Shown piece by piece: positions 26,098-35,690 of a DNA stretch of 64,000 bases. The stretch spans positions 1,054,001-1,118,000 of the forward strand of contig NZ_CP081848.1 of the NCBI RefSeq assembly GCF_018982885.2. The letters run 5' to 3'. The stretch's first letter is position 1. Each line of letters starts with the position of its first letter. The notes below the pieces were generated by a model. It was not told the DNA's origin. It made no database searches and saw nothing but the letters and a program-made list of their open reading frames with translations. Both the position numbers and the translations under genes were made by a program. The DNA is from Polymorphobacter megasporae. Its GTDB lineage: Bacteria > Pseudomonadota > Alphaproteobacteria > Sphingomonadales > Sphingomonadaceae.

Positions 26098-26161
26098 GCC
26101 CCAGCGTCTCCAAATTAATTTCGATATCCAAACTAGTCTCGATTGACATGAGCGCTGGGGC
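26098..26161. promoter_or_regulatory. Inverted repeat and promoter-like elements before tnsA
   Basis: GCCCCAGCG (26098-26106) and its complement CGCTGGGGC (26153-26161) flank an AT-rich 46-bp segment. A -35-like TTGACA at 26143-26148 is followed after 16 bp by TATCTG (26165-26170), pointing towards tnsA. The location between divergent paralogue 3 and tnsA fits an operator that controls transposition genes. The promoter match is moderate. Confidence 0.45.
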
Positions 26162-26460
26162 TATTATCTGAGGCGCATCGACACTCATTTGGAGATTGGG
26201 ATGCGTGGGTTTCAAACAGACTGCCGATCCCACCGGTTAGATAGGGACGGTCTCCCGGTCGAGAAGGTCGGGATTGTGCGGGCCATCGAGCCCCGCCGTC
26301 ACGCCGGAACCGCCGCTCTCGAAATCGTGCGTCCCACGCGTGGGCATGGAGCATGATGCGATTGGAGACGGAGCTACAGCGCGGACGGCACCGCCGGTTG
26401 CAGCCGAACCGGCCCTTCGACCAGTTGGCGTCTGAAGCCATCCACGTCGGAGATGGCCGC

Positions 26461-27210
26461 ATGACGCGTTCAGATGAGGGGAGGCGTCCGCTCTCGACGC
26501 CGCCGGTCATCGCGCCCGGCAGCATCCGCATCGTCTTCCCGATCGAGCCCGGACCGATACGCACGATCCACACAGGATCGAAGGTCGTGCCGACGCGGAG
26601 CTACACCTCCGGGAGGTTCGACGAGTCGCATCCCCTCGAATGCCAGACCGAGTTTCGGCTCGCCCGGCACAATGAAGTGATGCCTGGCATCCGGGACGCG
26701 GTGCCGCAACCGTGCCGGATCGAGGCGGTCGTCGACGGCATCAGGCGAATCCACATCCCCGATGGATCCCGGCTATGGTTCGACGGCCGACGCGAACTCA
26801 TCGACGTGAAGCGTGATGTCTGCGACTTCCGCGATGCCGGCGGCGTCATGCAGCGGCTGCTGGGTTCGGCGGCGGCGGCGGCGCTCGGCTGGGACTACGT
26901 CATGATCACCCTGGCCGCTCTCGGCGACCAAGACTTCAACGACAACGTCGATCTCGTCCAAAGCCATCGTTTTACCTCTGTCACGACGCGGCAACGCGCC
27001 GACGCCGCCGCAGCGGTGGCGAAGGGGACGCTGTCGCTCGGTGCTCTGATGAATCTGCTGTGCGAGGACCGTCGCAACGGCCTCGCTGCGGCGTGCGCAC
27101 TGATGGTCCGACACGTGGTCGCGATCGATCTCGATCGACCGATCGGTCCCGCAAGCATCGTCACGGCCGCGCCCGTCGCGATGACCCGCCTGCCTTCGAT
27201 CCGCCTGTGA
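26461..27210 (+). CDS. tnsA: TnsA-like transposon endonuclease
   Basis: TnsA cuts the 5' ends of Tn7-type transposons while TnsB cuts and joins the 3' ends. This 249-residue protein carries the TnsA nuclease pattern: LECQTEFRLARHNEVMPGI (catalytic Glu helix), QPCRIEAVVDG, HIPDGSRLWFDGRRELIDVKRD (PD...DxK). The order and spacing agree with the PD-(D/E)xK TnsA N-terminal domain, followed by a C-terminal helical part expected to contact TnsC. An in-frame ATG at 26353 would add 36 residues of low-quality sequence; 26461 is preferred, with GGAGA upstream. tnsB follows after 273 bp. The presence of TnsA implies cut-and-paste movement, unlike Tn5053-type elements that lack it. Confidence 0.7.
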   Translation: MTRSDEGRRPLSTPPVIAPGSIRIVFPIEPGPIRTIHTGSKVVPTRSYTSGRFDESHPLECQTEFRLARHNEVMPGIRDAVPQPCRIEAVVDGIRRIHIPDGSRLWFDGRRELIDVKRDVCDFRDAGGVMQRLLGSAAAAALGWDYVMITLAALGDQDFNDNVDLVQSHRFTSVTTRQRADAAAAVAKGTLSLGALMNLLCEDRRNGLAAACALMVRHVVAIDLDRPIGPASIVTAAPVAMTRLPSIRL

Positions 27211-27483
27211 GGTCGCCCGACTTCTTTGGCTGGATCCGAACTCCACTGGGTCGGGCGCCCCGGCGGCTCGATGGCGGACGCCTCCCATTTCCTCCGACCA
27301 CCCGCGGCGGCACGGCCCGGACCGTGCGCCGCCTGAGATGGCGGTCTCCCGTGGTGCTGGCGCTCGACAGATCCTGAGGGATCCTCACGCCACCACCACC
27401 CGTGCGGCGAAGCCGCCCGGATCCGACGCCATCACCGACGGCGTGGATTCGGTCCGGGCCGTCCTGAGAAAAAGGACAGTCCG

Positions 27484-29676
27484 ATGACGGACCTGCACAT
27501 AAACGGCCTGATAGGCTCGACCATCGAAATAGACGACGACCGGCTCATCGTCGAACGCGACTACGGGGACGGGTTGCTGGCGGTGATCCGCGCCCGGACC
27601 GGCATGCCCTACCGAGTCGAGGATCCCATCACCGGCGAATCGCGGCTGACGGACACAGCTTTTCTCGAGCGGATGATGCGGGAGGGCCGGTTTCGGATGG
27701 TCCGGGATGGTGACGGTCGTGTGATCATGCAGGCACAGTCGTCGGCCGGACTGGATCACGACGAGATCAACGCCCTCGATCCGATGGCCCGAATCCGGGT
27801 GGAAGTCGTCAAGGCGTTGTCGAAAAGGGGGGTCGGCTGCTGCGACCCCGACCTATCGACCGCCATCTACGCCGTCTGGACGGATACGATGACGGAGGTC
27901 AGCGGCGAGCGGCCGACCACGGCGACGGTCCGCCGGTGGATGCGGAGGGACGATCCCGAGTTGGCGACGCTCGCCAGTATGATGAGCCGATCCGGCCGCG
28001 TGAAGCGCGCCCGGAAGCTGGAGGAGCCCGTCCTCCGGATCGTCGAGCAGGCAGCGCTCTGGTTCTACTCGTCGCGTGGGATCAGGCAGACCGCCGTCCA
28101 GGCGAAAGTCGCCGCCGATATCGACGAACTGAACCTCACGCGTCGGGCGGCGGGTCTCGAGGAGCTCGCCCGTCCTTCACGCGAGACGGTGCGACGGCAG
28201 ATCCAGGCCTACTACTGCCGGGACAACTACGCTCGGAAGCACGGCGAGACCGCCGCGAAAAAGCGGTTCAATCCGTCGGGCCGCGGTCTGCGGGCGCTCA
28301 GGATCCTCCAGATCGGTCTGATGGACGACACCATCCTCGACACGATCGCCGTGTTCGACGCGGAACGCTCGCTGCCCGCCGGGCGGCCATACCTGTGCAT
28401 CCTGATGGACGTCCACAGCCGGTGCATTGTCGGCTGGCTGCTCTCCTTCGAGCCGCCAAGCGTCCACACCGCCGCCGAAGTCCTGCGGCGCGCTAACCGA
28501 CCCAAGACGATCCGGTCGGACCTGGCCGCGCGCTATCCGGTGCTGATCAGGATCGCGGGCAAGTTCGACGATATCGTCTTCGACAATGGGACGAACTACG
28601 TCGCCGACGACTTCCGGGCGATCATGGCTGACCTCGGCATCACCATGACCCTCGCGCCCGTAGCCAGCCCGACCTACAAGGCGATGGTCGAGCGGTTCTT
28701 CGCGACGCTCAAGACCTGGCTGCTGGAGCAGCTGCCGGGTGCCACCATGGACCCGAAGGCGATGCGCGAGATCGGCTACGACCCGGAGAGGTCGGCCGTG
28801 CTGACGCTCAACGAGCTGCGGCTGCTGATCGACACCTTCATCTGCGCCTACCACGTCGAGCTGCATTCGGGCATCGATCAACAGCCTGCGTCGGCATGGC
28901 AGAGGTCGATGGAGGTCCACGGCCGGAACATCATACGCGACGAGCGCGTGCTCGACGTCCTGACGATGAACCGTGCCCGCGGCCGCCGTCTCACGAGGAA
29001 CGGCATCACGTTCGCAGGCCTGCGATACCACGACCCCGAAGCCGTTGCTGCGCTGCTCGAGGAGAGCGCCGGCGTCGAGAAGGTGGGCCGGCGGATCGCG
29101 AACTCGGCGACCGGCACTGTCGACATCCGCTACGATCCGATGAACCTCGGTTCGATCCTCGTCTACGGCGGGAAATCGGACATGCCCGTCCGTCTACCCT
29201 GCACCACGCCCGACTACGCCGAAGGCCTCGGTCTCTGGCAGCACAAGCAGATTCGCGAGTGGACTGTCAGGGAGAACAGGGAGTTCAACACGCCCGAGGA
29301 GCGCCTGTCTGCCCGGCACGAACTCAACAAGCTCATCCGCCAGGTCGCCCCGGACCTCGCGGCCCGCGAGCGCCGGGCGATCGCCAGGATGACCGAGGGC
29401 GGGTTCGGCAACGTCGGATCCGCCGACGTCATCATCGAGAAGGCACCACACCGCCACGACGGCATGGGCGAAATCCTGCACGATCCCGCAGCAGAGACGC
29501 GGACCGATGCCGATCGCTCGGTCAGCAACCCGGCCAGGCCCAGGCCTCTCCGCGAGCGAGCCAGGACCGACGTCGATCCACGCTCGGACGACGACGAGGG
29601 GCTGTCGACTGCTCGCGCTGCGAACATCTGGACCAGCCCGGACGACGAGGATCGTCGCTTTCAGGAGTATGCATGA
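27484..29676 (+). CDS. tnsB: TnsB-like DDE transposase (catalytic triad intact)
   Basis: The 730-residue product has N-terminal HTH domains (about 85-260, for example TTATVRRWMRRDDPE and SRETVRRQIQAYY). The integrase core has D281 (LMDDTILD), D367 (IVFDNGTNYV) and E403 (TYKAMVERFFATLK), a canonical DD35E arrangement. A Mu-type beta-barrel follows (about 480-560) and then a charged C-terminal tail that, in Tn7, contacts TnsC. It binds transposon ends and catalyses 3'-end cleavage and strand transfer. The ATG follows AAAAAGGACAGTCCG; a short GTCCT/AGGAC stem overlaps this ribosome site. It overlaps tnsC by ATGA. It is the only family member in the window with all three acidic residues. Confidence 0.9.
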   Translation: MTDLHINGLIGSTIEIDDDRLIVERDYGDGLLAVIRARTGMPYRVEDPITGESRLTDTAFLERMMREGRFRMVRDGDGRVIMQAQSSAGLDHDEINALDPMARIRVEVVKALSKRGVGCCDPDLSTAIYAVWTDTMTEVSGERPTTATVRRWMRRDDPELATLASMMSRSGRVKRARKLEEPVLRIVEQAALWFYSSRGIRQTAVQAKVAADIDELNLTRRAAGLEELARPSRETVRRQIQAYYCRDNYARKHGETAAKKRFNPSGRGLRALRILQIGLMDDTILDTIAVFDAERSLPAGRPYLCILMDVHSRCIVGWLLSFEPPSVHTAAEVLRRANRPKTIRSDLAARYPVLIRIAGKFDDIVFDNGTNYVADDFRAIMADLGITMTLAPVASPTYKAMVERFFATLKTWLLEQLPGATMDPKAMREIGYDPERSAVLTLNELRLLIDTFICAYHVELHSGIDQQPASAWQRSMEVHGRNIIRDERVLDVLTMNRARGRRLTRNGITFAGLRYHDPEAVAALLEESAGVEKVGRRIANSATGTVDIRYDPMNLGSILVYGGKSDMPVRLPCTTPDYAEGLGLWQHKQIREWTVRENREFNTPEERLSARHELNKLIRQVAPDLAARERRAIARMTEGGFGNVGSADVIIEKAPHRHDGMGEILHDPAAETRTDADRSVSNPARPRPLRERARTDVDPRSDDDEGLSTARAANIWTSPDDEDRRFQEYA

Positions 29677-30671
29677 TGATCGCCAACACCAAGCTCAACC
29701 GCCCGCTTTTCGCCGACGCCGAGTTCCTTCCGAAGTCGGGCCTCCCGACGCCTCGGCAGGGCAACGCGGTGGCGGTGGAGATCGCCGACAAGGTCGCCGT
29801 CTACGAGCGGATCTACGTCCCGAACCCCGCGCAGACCCGCGTTTTCGCGGCATTCGACGAACTGCGCGAACTCGGCAGGAAGGGAGGCAGGATGCTGGCC
29901 ATACGGAACCTCGCGCCCTCCGGCTCGGGCAAAACCTCGACCGCCATCGAATACCAGAAGCACGTGCTGGCTATGAAGCGGCACGCCGACGGCGATACGC
30001 CGGTGGTGATCGTGCAGCTCGACCTCGCCACGAGCACGAAGAGGCTGTGGTCGTCCCTGCTCTACCAGGTCGGCGACCAGTTCCACGACAAGGGGAGCGG
30101 CGACGCGATGCGCCGGCGCAGCTACGACTACCTAAAACGGCGCGGCGTTCAGCTTCTCATCATCGACGAGATCCAGCACCTCTCGACCATGACGAGCGAT
30201 AGGCACGACGTCACAGACGCGATCAAGCGCGTTCTCGACGACGGGATCGTTCCGCTGGTCCTGATGGGCACCGACCAGGCAAAGGCCATGCTCCAGCGCA
30301 ACATCCAGCTGTCGAACCGGATGCTGCCGCCGTGCGACCTCAGGCCGTTGGATGAAGGGTCCGAACGCGACTACGCCGACTTCAAGGGGTTCGTGAAACG
30401 GCTCGACGCCAGGATGGTGGAGTCCAAGGTCGTCAGGACCTCAAGCCATCTCGACGACCCGCAGACTCTCGCCTGCCTCCATGAGATATCGCGGGGAATC
30501 ATCGGCCGGGTCGTTAATCTTGTGCGCGTCGCCCTCCAGAGCGCGATCAGGCGAGACGCGGATTACGTGGAACTCTGCGATCTGGCATCCGCGACGGACA
30601 ACTGGGCGGTCGCTCAGGGCATCATCGAGATCAACCCCTTCCGCCACGCCCTGAAGCGTGACGTCCGATGA
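29673..30671 (+). CDS. tnsC: TnsC/TniB-like AAA+ ATPase, transposition regulator
   Basis: The product has 332 residues. Start ATG 29673 (AGGAG upstream) overlaps the tnsB stop. Walker A is APSGSGKTST near residues 82-91, Walker B is LLIIDEIQHL near 160-169, followed by sensor-like LVLMGTDQAK near 192 and an arginine-finger region (LSNRMLPPCDL). This is the AAA+ protein that polymerises on DNA, links the target selector TniQ/TnsD to TnsA-TnsB and mediates target immunity. It is coupled to the next gene by another ATGA overlap at 30668. Its length is closer to TniB than to the longer Tn7 TnsC. Confidence 0.88.
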   Translation: MMIANTKLNRPLFADAEFLPKSGLPTPRQGNAVAVEIADKVAVYERIYVPNPAQTRVFAAFDELRELGRKGGRMLAIRNLAPSGSGKTSTAIEYQKHVLAMKRHADGDTPVVIVQLDLATSTKRLWSSLLYQVGDQFHDKGSGDAMRRRSYDYLKRRGVQLLIIDEIQHLSTMTSDRHDVTDAIKRVLDDGIVPLVLMGTDQAKAMLQRNIQLSNRMLPPCDLRPLDEGSERDYADFKGFVKRLDARMVESKVVRTSSHLDDPQTLACLHEISRGIIGRVVNLVRVALQSAIRRDADYVELCDLASATDNWAVAQGIIEINPFRHALKRDVR

Positions 30672-32590
30672 TCGACACCGACTCCACCAGCCCATCTAAG
30701 CCATCGTCCGCGGCCGAGCCGCGGCCGTGGGGACGGACCGCGGCCATTCCGCGGCTGCTATTCCCGTGCGTGCCATTCCGCTACGAGAGCCTTCTGGGGT
30801 TTGTTGCGCGTTCGGCGGCAGCCAACATGCACAATACCACGGCGCTCATCACCGCCGCGGCCGGCAGCGCCCACCATATCCCGTTCGATATGGGACACCG
30901 CGAACGGTTGTCCTCCGACGCGCTGGCTCTCGTCCTGGGCACCTCTGGCGCGGAGATCACGCGCCTACGGCACTTACCGATCCTCGACGATCCGATGCTC
31001 ATGAAATGCGACTTTCACGGAGCGTGGATCCCGCCGCAGGACCTGGTCGTCCGTGTGCGCCGCATAGCGCCAAGGTCTCTGATGGATGCGCCGTACCATC
31101 GGGCTGTCTGGATGCACGGATTGATCCCATTCTCTCCGGATACGGGCGAGCACCTGATCGCGACCTGCCCGGCGTGCGAGGGCAAGCTCGGCTGGTATCG
31201 CACGGCCGGGATCGACATCTGCGAGACGTGCGGCTTCGACCTAAAGACCGCGGAGAGCCACCACCTCTCGTCTGCCGATCGTGTTGCCACGTCGCTGATG
31301 ACCTCGTTGATCGATCCGGAGGAGACCCGCCATGCGCGGGCGATGGCCCGCCTGCCCGCCGACGTTCAGGCCCTCGGGCGTGGCGCGGCCTTCGAGCTGG
31401 GATGGACGCTCGCCTACGCGATCGCCGCTCCAGTCGAATACGTGCCCCGGAATCGACACCAATCGCTGCCGGTCGAGCAGCGGGTCGGCCTTCTCGCGGC
31501 GGCAGGTGCGATCCTCGAAGATTGGCCCGGTAGCGTGAGCGGGGCTATCGCCGACTGGGGCACCAAGAAGGAGTTCATGGGTGATCCTCTCGTCGAGCGT
31601 CTCCGGTCCATCGGCAGCCGAGAATCCTGGCCCTTCATACGTCGTCTCTTCAAAAGCCGGTTCCCCGATCTGTTCAAGCCTAAGCAGCGGTTGGCCCGGA
31701 AGCTGACCGACGACAGGCTGTCCGGAGGAGGGGCGGCCAAGTATCTCAGGATATCAGATACGGCGCTCCGTGACCTGCATGCTGAAGGCCTCGTGAGGAC
31801 AGTCGCGAAATCTGGAGGGACGCGTTCGTTCGCGACGTTCCTCAAGTCGGATCTCGACCAGCTGCGGGGGTTCGTCCGCGACAGGATCACTGTCGCCAAG
31901 GCGTCCGAAGCCCTCGGTATCACACACTTCGGGGTTGAGCAGCTCGTCTGCATCGGCCTCCTCGAGACCATCGACGACCCCGCGCTGTCCGCCGTCTACC
32001 CGGAACTGAGATTGAGCCGCCGCAGTCTCGACAAGCTAATGTCGCAGCTGTCGGCGCCTGCCGCCGAACTGGCTGAGGGGGGCGAGGAGATCGACCTGCG
32101 GAACGGGCTTGCGACAGTCGGTGGACGCGAGAAGGCGTGGGGCCATGTTATCCGGGACCTGTGCTCGGGCTCGATGCCATACCGTATCCGGCCGGGGTCG
32201 GCCTATCTCGCTCGCAGGATCGTGGTGCCGAAGGCCTCGACGATGACGTTGCGCCCGCTATACGCGGAAGGCTTCGATCGATCCGCGTATACGATCGAAT
32301 TCTCGCCCGCACTGAACAGTCGCGACGTCGAGGACCTGATGAACATCGACGCGCAAAGGGTGATCGACGCTATCCCTGCCGAATTTAGCCAATACCGTGT
32401 CGGCCCGTCTTCATTCGACAGGTGTGCAATGAACCGGATAGCTGCGGAGCGCATCTCGTTCCGCGAAATCTCTTACCGATGGCTGGATGGCGGATCCAGT
32501 ATGCCGAAGGAACTGCGGACCAAGGGTCGCTTCCCCCGTCTGGGTGTCACCGGCTGGAATCGGGCCGAGATCGAGAACTACATGGGATGA
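30668..32590 (+). CDS. tniQ: Long TniQ/TnsD-like target-selection protein
   Basis: The product has 640 residues. The N-terminal TniQ domain is recognisable by PCVPFRYESLLGFVARSAAAN (about 33-53), a common TniQ start, and by a zinc finger CPACEGKLGW...CETCGFDL near 168-193. The rest is longer than minimal TniQ proteins and has at least two winged-helix or HTH segments: AAKYLRISDTALRDLHAEGLV near 356-376 and VAKASEALGITHFGVEQLVCIGLL near 411-434. TnsD-type proteins use such regions to bind a fixed chromosomal site, so this protein probably picks the insertion site. The target is not deducible here. It is the last gene of the tnsB-tnsC-tniQ operon; no supported gene follows for 1.2 kb. Confidence 0.85.
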   Translation: MIDTDSTSPSKPSSAAEPRPWGRTAAIPRLLFPCVPFRYESLLGFVARSAAANMHNTTALITAAAGSAHHIPFDMGHRERLSSDALALVLGTSGAEITRLRHLPILDDPMLMKCDFHGAWIPPQDLVVRVRRIAPRSLMDAPYHRAVWMHGLIPFSPDTGEHLIATCPACEGKLGWYRTAGIDICETCGFDLKTAESHHLSSADRVATSLMTSLIDPEETRHARAMARLPADVQALGRGAAFELGWTLAYAIAAPVEYVPRNRHQSLPVEQRVGLLAAAGAILEDWPGSVSGAIADWGTKKEFMGDPLVERLRSIGSRESWPFIRRLFKSRFPDLFKPKQRLARKLTDDRLSGGGAAKYLRISDTALRDLHAEGLVRTVAKSGGTRSFATFLKSDLDQLRGFVRDRITVAKASEALGITHFGVEQLVCIGLLETIDDPALSAVYPELRLSRRSLDKLMSQLSAPAAELAEGGEEIDLRNGLATVGGREKAWGHVIRDLCSGSMPYRIRPGSAYLARRIVVPKASTMTLRPLYAEGFDRSAYTIEFSPALNSRDVEDLMNIDAQRVIDAIPAEFSQYRVGPSSFDRCAMNRIAAERISFREISYRWLDGGSSMPKELRTKGRFPRLGVTGWNRAEIENYMG

Positions 32591-33786
32591 CCCGGCGGGT
32601 CGCCCACACGAGTAAGCATCTCGAGAATTGTCGCACCAGCACGACCAGGTCGGCCATTGCCTTATTTGCGCGGCACTTGCCCGTGTACATCGATCAGGTA
32701 CGGGCACCGCGGTAGACACTTCGACGCCCTTGCAGATCCGCTATGGAAAGACGGCCTTCGCTGCCGCTTTGCCGATCGCATTCCGGGTAAGTGACGGCGC
32801 GGCCAAGTGCTGGATCGACCCGGACAATCCTAGAAGCTGGGCTAGGCAAAGCTCCCGACCGCTACGCTGGATCACACCGGCTGGGGGCCTCTCAGTGAGA
32901 TCGATAGTTTTACCGTCATCAACGAATGACTGTAAAAGTGGCAGACCCGAATCTGAACAATTTCTATCGTGTATTTCGTTCCGGTCTTAAGTGTGTTTCG
33001 TCAAAATCAGTATGGTTAGCGACGCATCATTAAAGAGGGCGAACATCAGTCCAGTCGGAGCCGATCGCGTGACAGGGCGGGGTGACTGTAGTGACGTCCC
33101 AAATCGAACGTTAATCGCCAAAGCCTTCCCGCAAATTACGATGGGGCCATCCTGGGATTCCGCTTTCTGGAACCTGTTTCCGATTCCTCGTTACCGAAGT
33201 TGCTCCTAGGAGATGGAGAAACGGGAGAGATCGTGATGTTTGACCGACCGCTTTCGGCAGCGGAGGTGATTTATTTCAATGTCTATGTTTTTAGGGCAGG
33301 AGCCGCCTTTAAACACCGACTACTCAAGTGGTAGCTATGCTGCTTCCTATCCCGGCAAGCAGACCGGCGGCTTCCGGCCCTCGAGCCGCCCGCTCGTACA
33401 GGCATGTCCTCCGCAACGTTCGCCGGGCTCACGATCGAGGGCGAGGAGCGGGCAATAAGCGGATCAACCTCGTGGCAAACGGCATTGATGTCACGAACGC
33501 CGACAGACGCGTCTGAATAAGCTTTGGGTGATCGTTCGAGGTGCTCGCCGAAAGCGTAGAGGTGGCGTGTTTCCGCGGTCATTTGACTATCTAGGCGGCC
33601 CAAGACGGTGGCCATTCCCAGCCTCCTGGCGCTGATGGCCGAGGAGGGGGAACGGACCGATCTCATCGTGGTAATATGTACGGCAGCTTGTTAAGCAGTT
33701 GGCCCATCAGGCGGTATTTTTGTTGTCCGAAAATGAACCCTCGCTCCGTTTGGTGGACACACCAGACGAAGCAAGGCACGCGCCGG
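32591..33786. other. Gene-free stretch after tniQ with a pair of short direct repeats
   Basis: No convincing gene is seen in 1.2 kb; short frames here have no recognisable features. Base composition drops and becomes AT-richer from about 32900. GTGTATTTCGT (32969-32979) and GTGTGTTTCGT (32991-33001) differ by one base and are spaced 22 bp apart, the kind of spacing seen between TnsB sites at Tn7-type ends. A boundary of the mobile element could lie here, but no terminal inverted repeat was matched. Confidence 0.4.
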
Positions 33787-34541
33787 TCAATAGTTGAAGC
33801 TAACCCGCACGCCATAAGTTCGCGGCGGCTGAAATTCATAGACATTAATCGCCGGCTGCGCAGTGAAGTTGCGCGCGGCGTTAGCGAAGACTGCCTTATC
33901 AGTAAAGTTTCGCACGAATGCAACGAGCTGCAGTTTCTTCCCCTGTGGTATATAAGTCAGCTGCAGGTTACCGGTAGCGAAAGATTTCTGCCGAGTGTCG
34001 GGATCATTGAACACGCTGTAGTAATACGAGGTCGAGAACTTTCCGTCGATCCGCGGGGTCAAGCTGCTCCCGTTCGGCAGATCCAGGCGATATTCAAGTC
34101 CACCGGTCACCGCGAAACGTGGTGCGTTTGGAAGCTCGTTACCTGATACATCGCGCGAGATGCTTGCACCGGTTAGAGGATCGGTACTGCTCACGGTGCC
34201 GACATTATTATCGAACTGAGCATGCACATACGTCCCGTTGAGGTCGAACCGCGCCGCGCCAAGAAGGGCTACAAATTGCGCCTCCGCACCGTAAATCTTC
34301 GCGCTGCCGATATTGAACACTCCGGAGCCCGACGACACGACTGGCGACGCCTGCGACGCCTGATAGCCGTTGTATGTCTGATAGAAAATGTCCGCGTTCA
34401 GCTGTAACTTGTTGTCGGCAAAACGATTTTTTGTACCGAGCTCCCACGAAAACACGTTTTCCTGCCCATAATCCACCGATGGGGCAGAGCCATTTGAATT
34501 GAAGCCGCCGGATTTATAACCGGTCGAGTATTTAGCGTAGA

Positions 34542-35621
34542 CTAGTGGACTGATTCTAACGTTTGGTGCCCGCGTCTGACGGCGGCGATGATTTCGTTTG
34601 GATCGGCGCGCCAGACGAAGGGACGCGGTTCCTGATTGTGCTCCTTGATGAAGCGGTTGATGGCGGCCTGGAGGTCGACGACGGAGCAGAAGACGCCATT
34701 CTTCAGGCGCCGGCGGGTCAGCTTGGCAAAGAAGCCCTCTACGGCGTTGAGCCACGAACACGACGTCGGCACGAAGTGGAACGTCCAGCGCGGATGCCGG
34801 CCGAGCCAGGCGCGGACCTTGGGCTGTTTGTGTGTGGCGTAATTGTCGAGGATGACGTGGACGGCCTTGTCGGCGGGCAACTCGGCCTCGACGGCGTTCA
34901 GGAAGCGGATGAACTCCTGGTGCCGATGGCGCTGCATGTTGCGCCCGATCACCGAGCCGTCGAGCACGTTCAGCGCCGCGAACAAGGTCGTCGTCCCGTT
35001 GCGCTTGTAGTCGTGGGTCATGGTCGCACCGCGGCCGCGCTTGAGCGGCAGCCCCGGCTGGGTACGGTCGAGCGCCTGGATCTGGCTCTTCTCGTCCACC
35101 GACAGCACGATCGCGTGTGCCGGCGGCGAGACATAGAGGCCGACCACGTCGTGCAGCTTCTCGGCAAACGCCTTGTCGTTGGACAGCTTGAAGCTCCGCC
35201 AGCGGTGCGGTGCCAGGCCATGGTCGTGCCAGATCTTCACAACCGAGGACGCAGCGATGCCGACCGCCTTGGCCATCGCACGGACCGTCCAGTGCGTCGC
35301 TTCATGGTCGGGGCGTTCAAGGGTCAGGGCCACGATCCTGTCGACGAGCCCCGCCTCGAGCGGAGCGATGCCCGGCGGGCGGGTCTTGTCGCGCAGCAAA
35401 CCATCGACACCTTGGGCCATGAAGCGTTCCTGCCAGCGCCACACGCAGGTCTTCGACTTGCCGGCCGCCGCCATGATCGCGAGCGTTCCCAGCCCTTGAT
35501 CCGTGAGCAGAATGATCCGTGCACGCCAGACATGCTTCTGCGGCGAACCCCGCGCCGAGACAATCGCTTCAAGCCGAGCCCTGTCTGAGGCCGTGACCTC
35601 GATCCTGATACCAGTGCGCAT
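34542..35621 (-). CDS. IS630-family transposase
   Basis: The product has 359 residues from ATG 35621; a GTG five codons upstream is an alternative. The N-terminal HTH region (ARIILLTDQGLGTLAIMAAAGKSKTCVWRWQERF) is followed by the DDE core: Asp in LSVDEKSQIQ, Asp in HVILDNYATHK and Glu in SWLNAVEGFFAKLTRR, the IS630/Tc1 signature. It cuts and pastes the element into TA sites. The TAG stop (34542-34544) is partly supplied by the duplicated target sequence, so the gene ends only because of where the element landed. All three acidic residues are present, so the enzyme is probably active. Confidence 0.92.
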   Translation of the reverse strand: MRTGIRIEVTASDRARLEAIVSARGSPQKHVWRARIILLTDQGLGTLAIMAAAGKSKTCVWRWQERFMAQGVDGLLRDKTRPPGIAPLEAGLVDRIVALTLERPDHEATHWTVRAMAKAVGIAASSVVKIWHDHGLAPHRWRSFKLSNDKAFAEKLHDVVGLYVSPPAHAIVLSVDEKSQIQALDRTQPGLPLKRGRGATMTHDYKRNGTTTLFAALNVLDGSVIGRNMQRHRHQEFIRFLNAVEAELPADKAVHVILDNYATHKQPKVRAWLGRHPRWTFHFVPTSCSWLNAVEGFFAKLTRRRLKNGVFCSVVDLQAAINRFIKEHNQEPRPFVWRADPNEIIAAVRRGHQTLESVH

Positions 35622-35690
35622 CCAACAACGTCGCACGTCCGACCGGCGCCGGGAATCCCCAACAGGACTCGTCCGTCTCGTTCAATCCAC
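34545..35690 (-). mobile_element. IS630-family insertion sequence (1,146 bp) in the receptor gene
   Basis: The element is flanked by CTAG on both sides (34542-34545 and 35690-35693), consistent with insertion at a CTAG site and duplication of the central TA, the rule for IS630. Ends begin GTGGACTGATTC (left) and GTGGATTGAACG (right, read inward), matching at 9 of the first 10 positions. One transposase gene fills the element. Exact rejoining of the receptor frame confirms the borders. Both ends look intact, so it may still be mobile. Confidence 0.9.

Noticed and set aside
32829-32846. CCTAG/CTAGG inverted repeat as a terminator for the tns operon
   Set aside because: Only five-bp arms with an eight-base loop and no T-run; too weak to call.
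32628-33666. Open frames at 32628-32990 (plus) and 33283-33666 (minus) as genes
   Set aside because: There are no ribosome sites, domain patterns or composition to support them; the area looks non-coding.
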